From an uncultured Aquimarina sp. (GTDB lineage Bacteria > Bacteroidota > Bacteroidia > Flavobacteriales > Flavobacteriaceae): a stretch of 64,000 nt of DNA. Below, in pieces: positions 1-9,042 of the stretch; the stretch's first letter is position 1; each line of letters starts with the position of its first letter. The translations under genes and the position numbers were made by a program. Location: the NCBI GenBank assembly GCA_947498705.1, contig CANMLW010000001.1, positions 1 through 64,000 of the forward strand. The letters are read 5' to 3'. The notes under the pieces were generated by a model. That model ran no database searches, was not told the DNA's origin, and saw nothing but the letters and a program-made list of their open reading frames with translations.

Positions 1-4
1 CAAA

Positions 5-32
5 AAACCATTGAAGCTAGCTTCAATGGTTT
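5..32. terminator. Perfect palindrome, probable terminator
   Basis: A perfect 28-bp palindrome with 12-bp arms around a central CTAG. It lies upstream of cysE and probably ends a transcript entering from the left edge. There is no strong T-run, only a T/A-rich flank, so the terminator role is inferred from the stem. Confidence 0.5.
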
Positions 33-138
33 AAATTAAATTATTTAAAAACTGTCAACCTATTTTAGGACGACTCAGTATTTGCTATTTTTATGGATAC
101 AAAAACAATTAGATTTCTCACTATTTAAGCTTTAATAA

Positions 139-879
139 ATGAAACAGATTTGGAGTAGGATATTAACAGAGGCAGAAAGTTTTACCAAAAAAGAACCTTT
201 TATCACCTCAATAATTGAGCAGGTAATTCATAGTAAGCATGATTTTTGGAGCACTGTAGCTGTTGTATTAAGTAATAAACTGAAAAGTAATTATATGCCT
301 CAGTCCAAAATTAGAACCTTGATTATTCAGGTATTGGATGAAAATGAGGAAATAAAAAAACAGGTAATAGCAGATCTTGAATCTTATTTTGAAAGGGATT
401 TTGCTTGTGAAACGTATTTAGAGGTTGTTTTGTTCTATAGAGGTTTTCAGGCAGTTACGGCTTATAGAATTGCCAGAAGTTGTTACTTAAATTCCCAAAA
501 ATTGACTTCCAAATTTCTACAGAATAGAATATTTGAAGTGTATGGTATGGATATTCATCCCAATGCCAGGCTAGGTAAAGGAATTGTAATTGATCATGGG
601 ATTGGAGTTGTTATAGGAGAAACTGCCGAAATAGGAGATAATGCATTTATTTTTCATAATGTGACATTAGGGGGTACAGGACATGCAGGAGGGGACCGTC
701 ATCCCAAAGTGAAGAACAATGTGTTTATTGGAGCTGGAGCGACCATTTTAGGAAATATAACGGTTAATGATAATGTAAATATTGCTGCAGGTAGTATTGT
801 GACCAAAGATGTTCAAACCAATACAACGGTTGCAGGAATTCCTGCCAAAGTGATAGGTGTTGCAAAAAAAATACAATGA
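139..879 (+). CDS. cysE: Serine O-acetyltransferase
   Basis: Acetylates L-serine with acetyl-CoA to O-acetylserine, the first committed step of cysteine synthesis in the cytoplasm. The C-terminal half (from about residue 135) shows hexapeptide repeats of a left-handed beta-helix. D138 in DIHP and H153 in IDHG have the same 15-residue spacing as the catalytic Asp/His pair of E. coli CysE, and GGTGHAGGDRHPK forms the usual active-site loop. At 246 residues the length fits the family, and the N-terminal helical domain is present. The gene stands alone, with a hairpin just after its end and the alpha-oxoamine synthase gene converging on it. Family identity is firm. No regulatory site was seen. 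Confidence 0.93.
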   Translation: MKQIWSRILTEAESFTKKEPFITSIIEQVIHSKHDFWSTVAVVLSNKLKSNYMPQSKIRTLIIQVLDENEEIKKQVIADLESYFERDFACETYLEVVLFYRGFQAVTAYRIARSCYLNSQKLTSKFLQNRIFEVYGMDIHPNARLGKGIVIDHGIGVVIGETAEIGDNAFIFHNVTLGGTGHAGGDRHPKVKNNVFIGAGATILGNITVNDNVNIAAGSIVTKDVQTNTTVAGIPAKVIGVAKKIQ

Positions 880-935
880 TATAGATGTAGCTAAAAAAAG
901 TAGCATGTAGTAAGACAATACAACACAAAAGTAAG

Positions 936-965
936 AAGAAGGTGTCGTTGTTCAGACACCTTCTT
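936..965 (+). terminator. Intrinsic terminator after cysE
   Basis: Stem of 11 bp (936-946 with 955-965) and an 8-nt loop, followed by a T-rich tract. It sits about 60 nt after the cysE stop and is oriented to end that transcript. Confidence 0.7.
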
Positions 966-1073
966 TCTTTAACTTTCAATATAAAATCTATAAAACATAA
1001 AAAATGCTTTTTAATTTATTCTATAGTAGCGGTACAAAGTTAATATGGACTATGGGTAATCGATCATTTACTT

Positions 1074-2297
1074 CTAAACTAGCAATTTACAGCCGATTTT
1101 ATTTTTAATATCAGAGAAAGCGTTTAAAGTTTGCTCTATGTCCTTTATGGTGTGATTAGCAGTGGGTATTAGTCTTAATAGAATGATATCTTTAGGCACA
1201 ACAGGATATATAACCATTGAACAAAACACATGGTGTTCTTTTCTCATTTCCTGTACCAATCTCGAGGTATATAGAGGATCTCCTTTAATGTATACAGGAG
1301 TTACACAAGAGTTCGTTTTTCCTAGATTAAAACCAATTTTCTTTAATCCAGATTGTAACATACGTGCATTTTTCCAAAGTCTATCTTTATATTCTGTCGA
1401 ATTTTGAATGATCTCTAAACGTTTTAAAGTACCCTTTACAGAAATTAATCCTAATGACCTACCAAATATTTGTGATCTCATATTATATTTGAGATACTTG
1501 ATTACTTCTTTTTTTCCGGCAAGAAATCCACCAACACAAGACATAGATTTACCTAACGTAGAAAAATAAATATCAATAGCATCTTGAACACCTTGTTCTT
1601 CGCCTGTACCATATCCACTAGATCCCATAGTGCCAAAGCCATGGGCATCATCTACCAACAATCTAAAATCATAATCTTTTTTTAATGATACTATTTCTTT
1701 TAGTTTACCTTGTTCACCTTGCATGCCAAATACCCCTTCAGTGATCACCAATATACCGCCTCCTGTTTTTTGCGTGATTTGTTGAGCTCTCTTTAAATTC
1801 TTTTCAAAGCTAGTCATATCATTATGCTTATAAGTAAAACGTTTTCCTATATGCAGTCGCACTCCATCAATAATACAAGCATGACAATCTATATCATAAA
1901 CGATTACATCTTTTCTATTCACCAGAGTATCAATACAAGAAAACATGGTTTGATATCCAAAATTAGTTACCAAAGCAGCTTCTTTTTTTACAAATGAGGC
2001 TAGTTTTTTCTCTAGTTTTCTATGGTAAGAGGTATCACCAGACATCATTCTGGATCCCATAGGGTATACACCTCCCCACTTTTTTGTCACCTGGATTTCA
2101 ACCTCTGTTACATCAGGATGATTTGCTAAGCCTAAATAATCATTGATACTCCAGTTAACAACTTCTTTTCCATTATAAGTCATCTTGTTAGATAGGTTTC
2201 CTTCTAATTCAGGAAACATAAAAGACCCTTCTCCATCATTTGCCCATTGGCCAATTGGACCATCATGTTTTTCTATTTTTTCAAAAATATCATTCAT
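1074..2297 (-). CDS. Alpha-oxoamine synthase family PLP enzyme (serine palmitoyltransferase-like or cysteate acyltransferase-like)
   Basis: Fold-type I PLP enzyme of the 8-amino-7-oxononanoate synthase/serine palmitoyltransferase group, which condenses an amino acid with an acyl thioester and releases CO2. Visible family marks are the substrate-side CHACIIDG stretch, the cofactor-binding DDAHGFGTMG, and the PLP lysine at about residue 250 in TLGKSMS. It belongs to a Bacteroidota subgroup with an N-terminal extension before NWSINDYLGLANHP. Members of this subgroup include sphingolipid-forming SPT and the cysteate-using enzyme of sulfonolipid (capnine) synthesis in gliding Bacteroidota, and sequence alone does not separate the two here. 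No biotin or sphingolipid genes lie beside it. 407 residues is full length. Confidence 0.8.
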   Translation of the reverse strand: MNDIFEKIEKHDGPIGQWANDGEGSFMFPELEGNLSNKMTYNGKEVVNWSINDYLGLANHPDVTEVEIQVTKKWGGVYPMGSRMMSGDTSYHRKLEKKLASFVKKEAALVTNFGYQTMFSCIDTLVNRKDVIVYDIDCHACIIDGVRLHIGKRFTYKHNDMTSFEKNLKRAQQITQKTGGGILVITEGVFGMQGEQGKLKEIVSLKKDYDFRLLVDDAHGFGTMGSSGYGTGEEQGVQDAIDIYFSTLGKSMSCVGGFLAGKKEVIKYLKYNMRSQIFGRSLGLISVKGTLKRLEIIQNSTEYKDRLWKNARMLQSGLKKIGFNLGKTNSCVTPVYIKGDPLYTSRLVQEMRKEHHVFCSMVIYPVVPKDIILLRLIPTANHTIKDIEQTLNAFSDIKNKIGCKLLV

Positions 2298-2679
2298 TTT
2301 TATTCGGTTTTAAGATTGGTTCAGACTATGATTAAAATAAATTTTGGTTAACATATTTTTTTCGTTGTCATATTAGTTATTCGTTCATATACTTTTAGAT
2401 AAATGCCAATTAATGTCATGAAATTATTAATACCTCTTCTATAGAAGTAATAGGTATATAATACCGGTTCTGTTTTAAGTTTTTTCATAAGAAAACAATA
2501 TGTTTTGTCTTGGACAAAAAGAAAAGCTTTGTATAGTACTTGTAATGGGATATAGCAATGATTAATTTTTATTTTGAAGGACTGGATAAAAAGAAGCCAT
2601 TTTTATTGGGTAAATTCAAGTCTGAAAATGGTTTAAAAGATTATAAGGATATTATGACAAAATTAAACTAACTCGTCGA
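2298..2679. other. Intergenic region with one weak short ORF
   Basis: A 380-nt AT-rich gap between two minus-strand genes. The only reading frame of note is on the plus strand at 2558-2671: 37 codons from ATG, lysine-rich, with a DKKKPFLLGKF stretch and no recognisable domain. It could be a tiny gene or a remnant of a longer C-terminus. The gap should also hold the promoter of the 1074-2297 gene, but I could not pick out a convincing -7 element. Confidence 0.25.
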
Positions 2680-3252
2680 TTATTCAGATTTGTTTATTTT
2701 CATTACATAAAGTGTATATCCAAGATCTAAAGTTTTAATAATTTCAAAGCCAAGTTTCTGATACCAGTTCAAGAGATGAGTTACCGAAGTCTCAGCATAA
2801 ATTGGCTTATCTTTACAATAAACAATAGCTTGTCGAAGTAGTTTGTCACCAATACCCTCATTTTGTTTTTTCGGATCTACTCCCAAAAACCACATATGCA
2901 CAAAAGGATGAGTAGGATGATTTTTTTTAAGAAGTGCTTCTCTTTTTAATGCTTTAGGAATGTTTTCTATCCCAACAACACCCAGTGCAAGTTTTACGGT
3001 TTGAATGATGGATGCAAGCGTAGTTTTTTTCTTATCAGAATATGTGAAAATTAAAACGGCATTAAGATCTTCATCGGTAACAACTTTACCAAATTTTTCT
3101 CCTTGAAACAACAAGTATTTAACAAGTTTCTCAATTCTCTTTTTTCTTTTTTTATCTTGCTTTACCAGGTAATTTATTGAACCATTATTGTCAAATGCTT
3201 TAGAAAGTATTTCAATTACCCTTGGTTTATTCTGCTTTGTTATAGGTACCAT
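2680..3252 (-). CDS. GNAT family N-acetyltransferase
   Basis: Acyl-CoA-dependent N-acetyltransferase fold; the substrate is unknown. The acetyl-CoA pyrophosphate loop is visible as KQNEGIGDKLL (about residues 131-141), directly after a beta-4-like strand MWFLGVDP. The C-terminal part, with NWYQKLGFEI, is the usual beta-5/alpha-4 region of GNATs. The N-terminal half is longer and more basic than in minimal GNATs and has a hydrophobic stretch at about residues 78-95. No signal peptide, and no clear operon partner. Confidence 0.75.
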   Translation of the reverse strand: MVPITKQNKPRVIEILSKAFDNNGSINYLVKQDKKRKKRIEKLVKYLLFQGEKFGKVVTDEDLNAVLIFTYSDKKKTTLASIIQTVKLALGVVGIENIPKALKREALLKKNHPTHPFVHMWFLGVDPKKQNEGIGDKLLRQAIVYCKDKPIYAETSVTHLLNWYQKLGFEIIKTLDLGYTLYVMKINKSE

Positions 3253-3399
3253 AATTAAAATTTAACAAGGTACATTTTTAAGCCTTATAACACAAAAGTT
3301 AGTAATGTCATTAATGGTATTGTAAAATATCGTATAAGTGATTGTTTTTATATATACTTTGACTTTTGAAGGAGCGATTTCTTTTCAATTATTTCTACT

Positions 3400-3434
3400 T
3401 TTTTACAGAAATAAAGTAATAATTTCTGTAAAAA
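3400..3434. repeat. 13-bp inverted repeat in a gene-poor gap
   Basis: Perfect 13-bp arms (3400-3412 and 3422-3434) around a 9-nt loop. The gap 3253-3655 holds no gene I trust. A GTG-started frame at 3338-3553 runs through this hairpin and looks spurious. The hairpin could be a regulatory structure or a remnant, and no T-run follows it. Confidence 0.4.
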
Positions 3435-3655
3435 CACTTTATACATTATTTATTACTGTTTATACAATGACAGTATCCTTTTATACATTTGGAAACTTTA
3501 AGAAGCAACTTCCAAGGTACATTTACTCCAAATTGGTTAACCAACATAGCTAAAAGTAATATTAACATTTTGATTCGAATAGGATCATTAGAATGTTTGA
3601 GCAGTTTAAAAAGATGCTTGTGACATTCTTTATGATGCTGTTATAATATTTAATT

Positions 3656-4081
3656 ATGAAAAAAATGAAACACGCATGGATAGTTATTTTGTTTTTAATA
3701 ATGGGATCCATAGTACATGCTCAACAAAACCTTAAGATCGAAAGTGTAGTTAAAAAGGGTGAAATGGTAGAGTTATCCATTTCATCTACAAAATCTTTCT
3801 ATGTAGGTGCTCACGGATATACATTGTTTATAAACAATCAACCATTTAGACGTAGTACTTCAAAAATCAAATCTGAAACAAAACAGATTATCATGACCTT
3901 TTTTATTCCTTTAAGTGAATACCAGAAGTTGGCAGATAATTCGAATATGGTATTGGTATATGGTGAAAAAATGCCAGAAGAATTAACTAGGCCAAAAGCA
4001 AAGAGCAGTAGTATAACTGCCGAAAAAGGTAGAAATTATTGGAAACTCAATAGCTTGAATAAGGGGCAATTAAAAAACTAA
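3656..4081 (+). CDS. Small secreted protein of unknown function
   Basis: 141 residues. The N-terminus has a basic start (MKKMKHAW), a hydrophobic core and a cleavage site after VHAQ, a typical Sec signal peptide for this group. The mature part is lysine-rich and predicted mostly beta, with no cysteines and no family I can name. It ends 25 nt before the T9SS-exported hydrolase gene on the same strand, so the two are probably co-transcribed. A role as periplasmic or surface partner of that hydrolase is only a guess. Confidence 0.7.
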   Translation: MKKMKHAWIVILFLIMGSIVHAQQNLKIESVVKKGEMVELSISSTKSFYVGAHGYTLFINNQPFRRSTSKIKSETKQIIMTFFIPLSEYQKLADNSNMVLVYGEKMPEELTRPKAKSSSITAEKGRNYWKLNSLNKGQLKN

Positions 4082-4106
4082 AACTTCACGAACAAAATCT
4101 TAAAAA

Positions 4107-6113
4107 ATGAATATTTTGAAAAATATAAAAACCATTACCATGATGGTTTGGTTGATAAGTATTGCATATACTCAACTATATGCGCAGACACCGGATCCGG
4201 GTAGAAATGGAAGTTTTACGGTATCAACAGATGAGTATGACTTTGGAAATGAATGGTATTCGCATGGTACACAAACTGCTGATAATAGAACGCTTAAAGC
4301 AGAGGCCAAGGCAAGAATTTATTATCCAACAACGCTTTCTACAGGAGCGCATTCTATTGTTTTTATTATGCATGGGCGTCATCCCGTTTGTTATGAAGCT
4401 AACAACCCAACGCTATTTGTAGGCCAAGGATGGCCATGTGAGGCAAATCAAATAGAAATACCAAGTTATAGAGGATATGATTACCTGGGACAATATTTGG
4501 CAAGTCATGGGTATTTGGTGGTGTCTATTGGAGTAAATGGAGCGAATAATATTGACGATCTGCTTTCGGGAGCTCAGGGAATGTCTGCAAGGACTCTTTT
4601 GTTGAATCACCATATTAATTTTTGGAAAGATTGGAATACTAATGGAGGTGGGCCTTTTGGTGATAAATTCAAAAATAAGTTAAATGTTAGTAATATAGGT
4701 GTTATAGGACATTCTCGAGGTGGAGAAGGAGTTGGTTTACATTCAATATTCAGTTCTGATGTCAAGGCGGTTTTGACGCTAGCACCCACAAATTTATTTT
4801 TTGTACCAAGTTTATTTCCTAAGAAAAGCGTTCCGTATTGTAATATTACAGGGTATTGTGACGGTGATCTAAGTGATCAACAAGGAGTGGCTTATTATGA
4901 CAGCAGACGCTATGATAGTAGTGTGACTGCACCTTCTCATTCTATATTACTAACAGGTGCAAATCATAATTATTTTAATACACTTTGGACTACTTTTCCA
5001 GCTTTTGCATTTGATGATTGGGATGAATTACAAGGGACAACAGATTCGTACTGCTCGACAGGTGGCTCTGGTAACAGACGTTTTACTGCAGCAACACAAA
5101 GAAATGCTGCCAAAGCATATATAGGAGCTTTTTTTAGACGTTATTTAGGAAATGAGACCCAATTTGACCCTATTCTTCAGGCAGATGATAGAACACCGCC
5201 TAGATCATCTGGATTAAGATCTAACGAGGCTCTTGTTTCATATCATCCGGCATCAGACAAGCGTTTGGAGATTAATCGATATGATCAAAGTAGATCAACT
5301 AGTAGTACAACAAATACTTTAGGAGGTCAGGTAAATCAAAGTCAGTTAACAACTAATACCGTTTGTGAAGATCTGTCTTGTGTCTCAGGAATTACTAGAA
5401 GACAAATGCCTCATGAAACATATCAATTAAATGTAGGATGGAGAGGAAGATCTAATCGTACCTGGTATGAAAATAAAATTCCGGCTGCTAATAAAAACTT
5501 TAGCTCTTATGAAAATATCATGTTTAGAGCGGCAGTTAATTTTAAAGAATCTTCACCAAATAGAGCTATGAATTTTTATGTCGAGTTAATTGATGGCAGT
5601 GGTAACTCTGACAAGGAACTTATATCTACACATAGCCAGGCTTTGTATTTTCCTCCAGGAAGTACTGGTACTTCGGGATCTGCAAAAGTAATGCACAATA
5701 CTGTTAAAATACCTCTTTCTAGCTTTAGCTCAACGTTGGACTTTACGAATATTACGGCTGTACGTTTTGTGTTCGATTTTAATTCTAACGGAAACATTTT
5801 TATCACAGACCTAATGCTTAGTGATGATGCACAGTCCAGTGCAAAAGATGTTGTGTTGGCAGAATCTTTAGAGGTTATAAAAGCTTACCCAAATCCAACA
5901 AAAGGTAGATTAAACTTTAATTTCCCTGATCAAAAATATCAACAGATCATGTATTCTGTTATAGATATGCAGGGAAGAACAGTAATTCCGTCTACTAAAT
6001 TGCAAAAAGGAGAAAGGTCAATATCCTTAGATAGATACCCATCTGGAGTGTATATTCTACAATTGCAAAGTGATAATAAAATCACAACAGATTTGATTGT
6101 TAAAGAAGATTAA
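4107..6113 (+). CDS. Secreted alpha/beta hydrolase with T9SS type A sorting domain
   Basis: 668 residues in three parts. Residues 1-27 are a Sec signal peptide ending near LYAQ. The alpha/beta hydrolase core spans about 60-350, with the nucleophile elbow GHSRGG (Ser203), an oxyanion-side HGRHPV motif and a late histidine in GANHNYF. A beta-rich middle part (about 370-580) resembles a jelly-roll. The C-terminal 75 residues open with AYPNPTKG and end in LIVKED, the type A sorting domain that directs export through the type IX system. The cysteine-bearing catalytic region recalls secreted lipases or polyester hydrolases of the dienelactone hydrolase/cutinase-like group. The substrate is not determined. 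Confidence 0.82.
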   Translation: MNILKNIKTITMMVWLISIAYTQLYAQTPDPGRNGSFTVSTDEYDFGNEWYSHGTQTADNRTLKAEAKARIYYPTTLSTGAHSIVFIMHGRHPVCYEANNPTLFVGQGWPCEANQIEIPSYRGYDYLGQYLASHGYLVVSIGVNGANNIDDLLSGAQGMSARTLLLNHHINFWKDWNTNGGGPFGDKFKNKLNVSNIGVIGHSRGGEGVGLHSIFSSDVKAVLTLAPTNLFFVPSLFPKKSVPYCNITGYCDGDLSDQQGVAYYDSRRYDSSVTAPSHSILLTGANHNYFNTLWTTFPAFAFDDWDELQGTTDSYCSTGGSGNRRFTAATQRNAAKAYIGAFFRRYLGNETQFDPILQADDRTPPRSSGLRSNEALVSYHPASDKRLEINRYDQSRSTSSTTNTLGGQVNQSQLTTNTVCEDLSCVSGITRRQMPHETYQLNVGWRGRSNRTWYENKIPAANKNFSSYENIMFRAAVNFKESSPNRAMNFYVELIDGSGNSDKELISTHSQALYFPPGSTGTSGSAKVMHNTVKIPLSSFSSTLDFTNITAVRFVFDFNSNGNIFITDLMLSDDAQSSAKDVVLAESLEVIKAYPNPTKGRLNFNFPDQKYQQIMYSVIDMQGRTVIPSTKLQKGERSISLDRYPSGVYILQLQSDNKITTDLIVKED

Positions 6114-6138
6114 ATATGGATTCGTATTTTTTATAAAC

Positions 6139-6170
6139 AAACTGCTTTGGGTTTTGACCTGGAGCAGTTT
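6139..6170. terminator. Terminator between convergent genes
   Basis: An 8-bp stem (AAACTGCT with AGCAGTTT) extended by G-T pairs, followed by a T-run on the plus strand. It lies between the hydrolase gene and the convergent thioesterase gene and probably serves the plus-strand transcript. Confidence 0.6.
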
Positions 6171-6181
6171 TTATTTATTAC

Positions 6182-6733
6182 TTATTTTAATTCGACTTTT
6201 ACTTTGTATTTTTCTAATAGTTCGAGATGTGATTCTAATTCGAATTCTGATTCTTTAAAACGGTTACGACGTATTTGAGAATCTTCTTTACGAATAATAC
6301 TTCTTACAAAACGGCGAATGGCGGTTTTATCTTCGAGAATCAGTCCCGGCACTGCCATACTTTTTCCTTCATTATTTTTGGCTACCATAGTAAAATAGCT
6401 GGAATTACAGTGTTTTATAACTCCAGTTTGTATATTCTCTGATTCAACACGAACCCCTACTACCATAGAGGTGTTGCCCACATGATTAACAGAAGCTTTT
6501 AGCGTTACTAATTCTCCGACTTCAATGGGTTTTAAAAAATCTACTTTATCGACACTGGCTGTTACACAATAAGTTTCAGAATGTTTAGAAGCACAAGCAA
6601 AAGCAATTTGATCCATTAGTGATAGAATGTAGCCTCCATGAATTTTTCCGCTAAAATTTGAATGAGAAGGAAGCATCAGCTCAGAAATAATTACTCTTGA
6701 TGCTTTATTGTTTTTGTATTTTTTTGAATTCAT
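6182..6733 (-). CDS. Hotdog-fold acyl-CoA thioesterase
   Basis: Hydrolyses acyl-CoA thioesters; BFIT/YciA-type cytoplasmic thioesterase. Residues 8-120 show the hotdog pattern: the SHSNFSGKIHGGYILSLMD segment includes the family G-x-I-H-G-G-x-I/L turn before the central helix, and the strands around VDFLKPIEVGELV are typical. A basic, charged C-terminal tail of about 50 residues extends the minimal domain. The 122-residue membrane-anchored protein is encoded 5 nt upstream on the same strand, so the two may be co-transcribed. Family confident, acyl preference unknown. Confidence 0.85.
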   Translation of the reverse strand: MNSKKYKNNKASRVIISELMLPSHSNFSGKIHGGYILSLMDQIAFACASKHSETYCVTASVDKVDFLKPIEVGELVTLKASVNHVGNTSMVVGVRVESENIQTGVIKHCNSSYFTMVAKNNEGKSMAVPGLILEDKTAIRRFVRSIIRKEDSQIRRNRFKESEFELESHLELLEKYKVKVELK

Positions 6734-6738
6734 TATGT

Positions 6739-7107
6739 TTATTTATTCCTAAAATGCGGAGATGCTTCTTCGACCACGTCAATGATAAAATACTTAGTAT
6801 CGCCCAGCCATGAAACCTTAGCAAAACGTTCCTTGTATTTTAACTTTACATATCTCCCCTGATATTTTTCCAATTTTTTAATAATCTCTGTTTTGTTGTC
6901 TTCTACAGAAAACTTAAATATTTGTGCTCCAGAGATCCCCTGGCTAATTTCACCTTCCCAGGTTTTAATAATGACACCTTTGTTGCTAAATTTTATAAGT
7001 TCACCACTACGTGTTCCTTCACTATAGGAAGCATAATATATAAAAGCATACCATCCCGCAAAGGCAAGCATAATTACAATGATTAGTATGGCAAGTATTT
7101 TTTTCAT
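6739..7107 (-). CDS. Small membrane-anchored protein, conserved in Flavobacteriaceae
   Basis: 122 residues from the ATG at 7107, which begins MKKILAILIIVI. An upstream in-frame ATG (7194) would add 29 residues that carry no signal or domain, so the shorter start is preferred. One N-terminal membrane helix (about 4-26) is followed by a soluble periplasmic domain with SEGTRSGELIKFSNKGVIIKTWEGE split over two strands. Similar proteins are, as I recall, sometimes labelled 6-phosphogluconate dehydrogenase in databases, but nothing in this sequence supports an oxidoreductase. Function unknown. Confidence 0.7.
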   Translation of the reverse strand: MKKILAILIIVIMLAFAGWYAFIYYASYSEGTRSGELIKFSNKGVIIKTWEGEISQGISGAQIFKFSVEDNKTEIIKKLEKYQGRYVKLKYKERFAKVSWLGDTKYFIIDVVEEASPHFRNK

Positions 7108-7249
7108 AGTTAAGGTTTTACATCCTACTATTTTATTTCTATCTAAAAGAGATAAAATTTCAAATACAAATCTACTAGTTTTTTGATGAACCAATCATCA
7201 TTTTTATTACTTCTCTTAAGAATCTTTAAAGTGGCAGATTATAAAGTTA

Positions 7250-8506
7250 CTAATCAATTAGATTCGATAGTTCTTGTACAAGCGTATCTGTTTCTTCCTG
7301 GGTGTTAAAAATATGATTAGAAAATCGAAGTATATTTCGTTTACCGAGGACTTTAACAATAATGTTCTTTTGTTTTAACTGATTATAAATCTCTTTTGCA
7401 TTTTGGTTTTTTACTTTTACAGCAACAAGACCAGATTGCAAACTATTTTCTTCGGGAGAGATGAGTTGTAATCCTTTGATTGTTTTTATAGATGCTTTTA
7501 AATGATTTGCAAGTGATACATTATGCTGTTGGATTGCGGCTATTCCACCCCATGATTTTTGTGTTTTGATTGCTTCACCCAAACCAAGTATGTTTGCTAT
7601 ATTTCGGGTTCCTGTGTTGTGGTTATAAGCTTTAAATCCACTTTCTAATTGTGTAACTTTAATTTGATCTTGTATCGTTTTATTTAAATATAAAAAACCG
7701 GTTTCTTTTGGACCCAACATCCATTTGTGCCCACTTGCAGCAAAAGCATCTACCTCCAAGGCTTTAACATCAACACTTAGCATTCCTGCAGATTGGGCTC
7801 CGTCACAAACTAGTAAAATACCTTTTGGTTTGGTTATTTTTGCAAGCTCAGAAAAAGGCATTCTCATCCCTGTAATTGTAGATACGTCCATTAAACTGCA
7901 AACCTTAGTACGTGAGGTTATTTGCTTTTCAATAAGTGTTATAGCTTGATCAGTTGTGATATTTTCTTTAGGAAAATGAACTCGCTTTATTTTAACGCCT
8001 TTATACTTTTCTAAAAACTCCCATCCAGCTTGCCCGCCATAATGCTCATCTGTAGAAGTAATAACTTCATCACCTTCTTGTAACGATAAACCAGCTGCAA
8101 CCATATTCATTCCTTCGGTGGTATTACGCGTAAGAATAATTTCTTCGGTATCTGCGTTGATATAATTGGCCAGTTGTTCTCTAACTTCGTTTGCTTGCCG
8201 TCCAATAGGACCCCAATTGTTACCGACAGGATCCAATTCTATAGCCTGCATGGTTTCCCAGACTTTATTCAACACTTTTTTGGGAGAAGGGCCAAGACTG
8301 CCCGTATTAAAATAATGTAAACCAGGTTGAAGCATAAATTCACCTCGAACATCTTTTACTGCAACAGTTTCAGAGATTTTTTGTGTGCTAAGAGGGACAG
8401 AATGGGTATTTGCCAGTCCACAATATCCCAAACCTACTCCAACCGTACTCAGTGATATTTTTTGAATGAAATTTCTTCGATTTACTTCGCGTTTTAATAT
8501 ACTCAT
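7250..8506 (-). CDS. Tat-exported class V aminotransferase-fold PLP protein
   Basis: 418 residues. The N-terminus has a twin-arginine motif (NRRNFIQ) before a hydrophobic stretch, predicting export by Tat with the cofactor already bound. The rest is a class V aminotransferase fold of the isopenicillin N epimerase/cysteine desulfurase-like group: NTGSLGPSP near the start, TRNTTEGMN for phosphate binding, CDGAQSAG with the PLP-pyridine Asp, and SGHKWMLGPK with the PLP lysine. There is no catalytic cysteine loop of the SufS/IscS kind. Periplasmic PLP enzymes of this type occur in Bacteroidota, but the substrate is unknown. Confidence 0.83.
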   Translation of the reverse strand: MSILKREVNRRNFIQKISLSTVGVGLGYCGLANTHSVPLSTQKISETVAVKDVRGEFMLQPGLHYFNTGSLGPSPKKVLNKVWETMQAIELDPVGNNWGPIGRQANEVREQLANYINADTEEIILTRNTTEGMNMVAAGLSLQEGDEVITSTDEHYGGQAGWEFLEKYKGVKIKRVHFPKENITTDQAITLIEKQITSRTKVCSLMDVSTITGMRMPFSELAKITKPKGILLVCDGAQSAGMLSVDVKALEVDAFAASGHKWMLGPKETGFLYLNKTIQDQIKVTQLESGFKAYNHNTGTRNIANILGLGEAIKTQKSWGGIAAIQQHNVSLANHLKASIKTIKGLQLISPEENSLQSGLVAVKVKNQNAKEIYNQLKQKNIIVKVLGKRNILRFSNHIFNTQEETDTLVQELSNLID

Positions 8507-8634
8507 GATTGTTTTTTATAAGACATGGTGAAATAAACTATGTGCATAAGGGGGTAAATTACCATAATTGTGGTAGACATACAAAGTAAATAATATTGTA
8601 GTATAGATTGGTTATGGTTGCTTAATTTTTTAAA

Positions 8635-9042
8635 CTATTTTGTTATCTTTTTGTATGGTTTTACAACAGAGTTAACCACTTTGTCGTGGATTGCTTGACT
8701 TTTTTCATTTCCGGTAATTGTAAGTAACGAAACCCATCCTAAAGCAATTTTTAAAGTATATCTCAATATTGCTGAGAAGAAATTAATATTTTTTTCTTCA
8801 TCCTGCTCTTTTTTTACAACAATATCATTAAAGAAATGACCAATAGTTGCCCCGTAGATAGTCACTAAGATAGGTTCATAAAGGAAAAAAATAAATACAA
8901 AAACCAAAATTCTAACAAAATTTGGGACAGTATTAAATAAATCAATAATTTCTGTTACTGTATACATTGTTACAATAATTACAATGCTATCTATAACGGC
9001 TGCTTTTACTCTGGTTGACAATGTTGCGTATTCTTTATTCAT
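8635..9042 (-). CDS. RDD family membrane protein
   Basis: 135 residues. The RDD pattern is present in modified form (RVKAAVIDSIVI at the start of the first helix), followed by two more hydrophobic helices and the FLYEPILVTIYGATIGH stretch typical of the family. RDD proteins are small inner-membrane proteins, some linked to ion transport. The start codon overlaps the end of the upstream secreted-protein gene by 8 nt, implying translational coupling. Confidence 0.8.
   Translation of the reverse strand: MNKEYATLSTRVKAAVIDSIVIIVTMYTVTEIIDLFNTVPNFVRILVFVFIFFLYEPILVTIYGATIGHFFNDIVVKKEQDEEKNINFFSAILRYTLKIALGWVSLLTITGNEKSQAIHDKVVNSVVKPYKKITK

Noticed and set aside
1162-1407. Plus-strand frame inside the PLP enzyme gene
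   Set aside because: Antisense shadow of a well-supported gene on the other strand.
3338-3553. 71-codon frame with GTG start
   Set aside because: Runs through an inverted repeat, has no signal peptide or domain, and its composition is that of AT-rich intergenic DNA.
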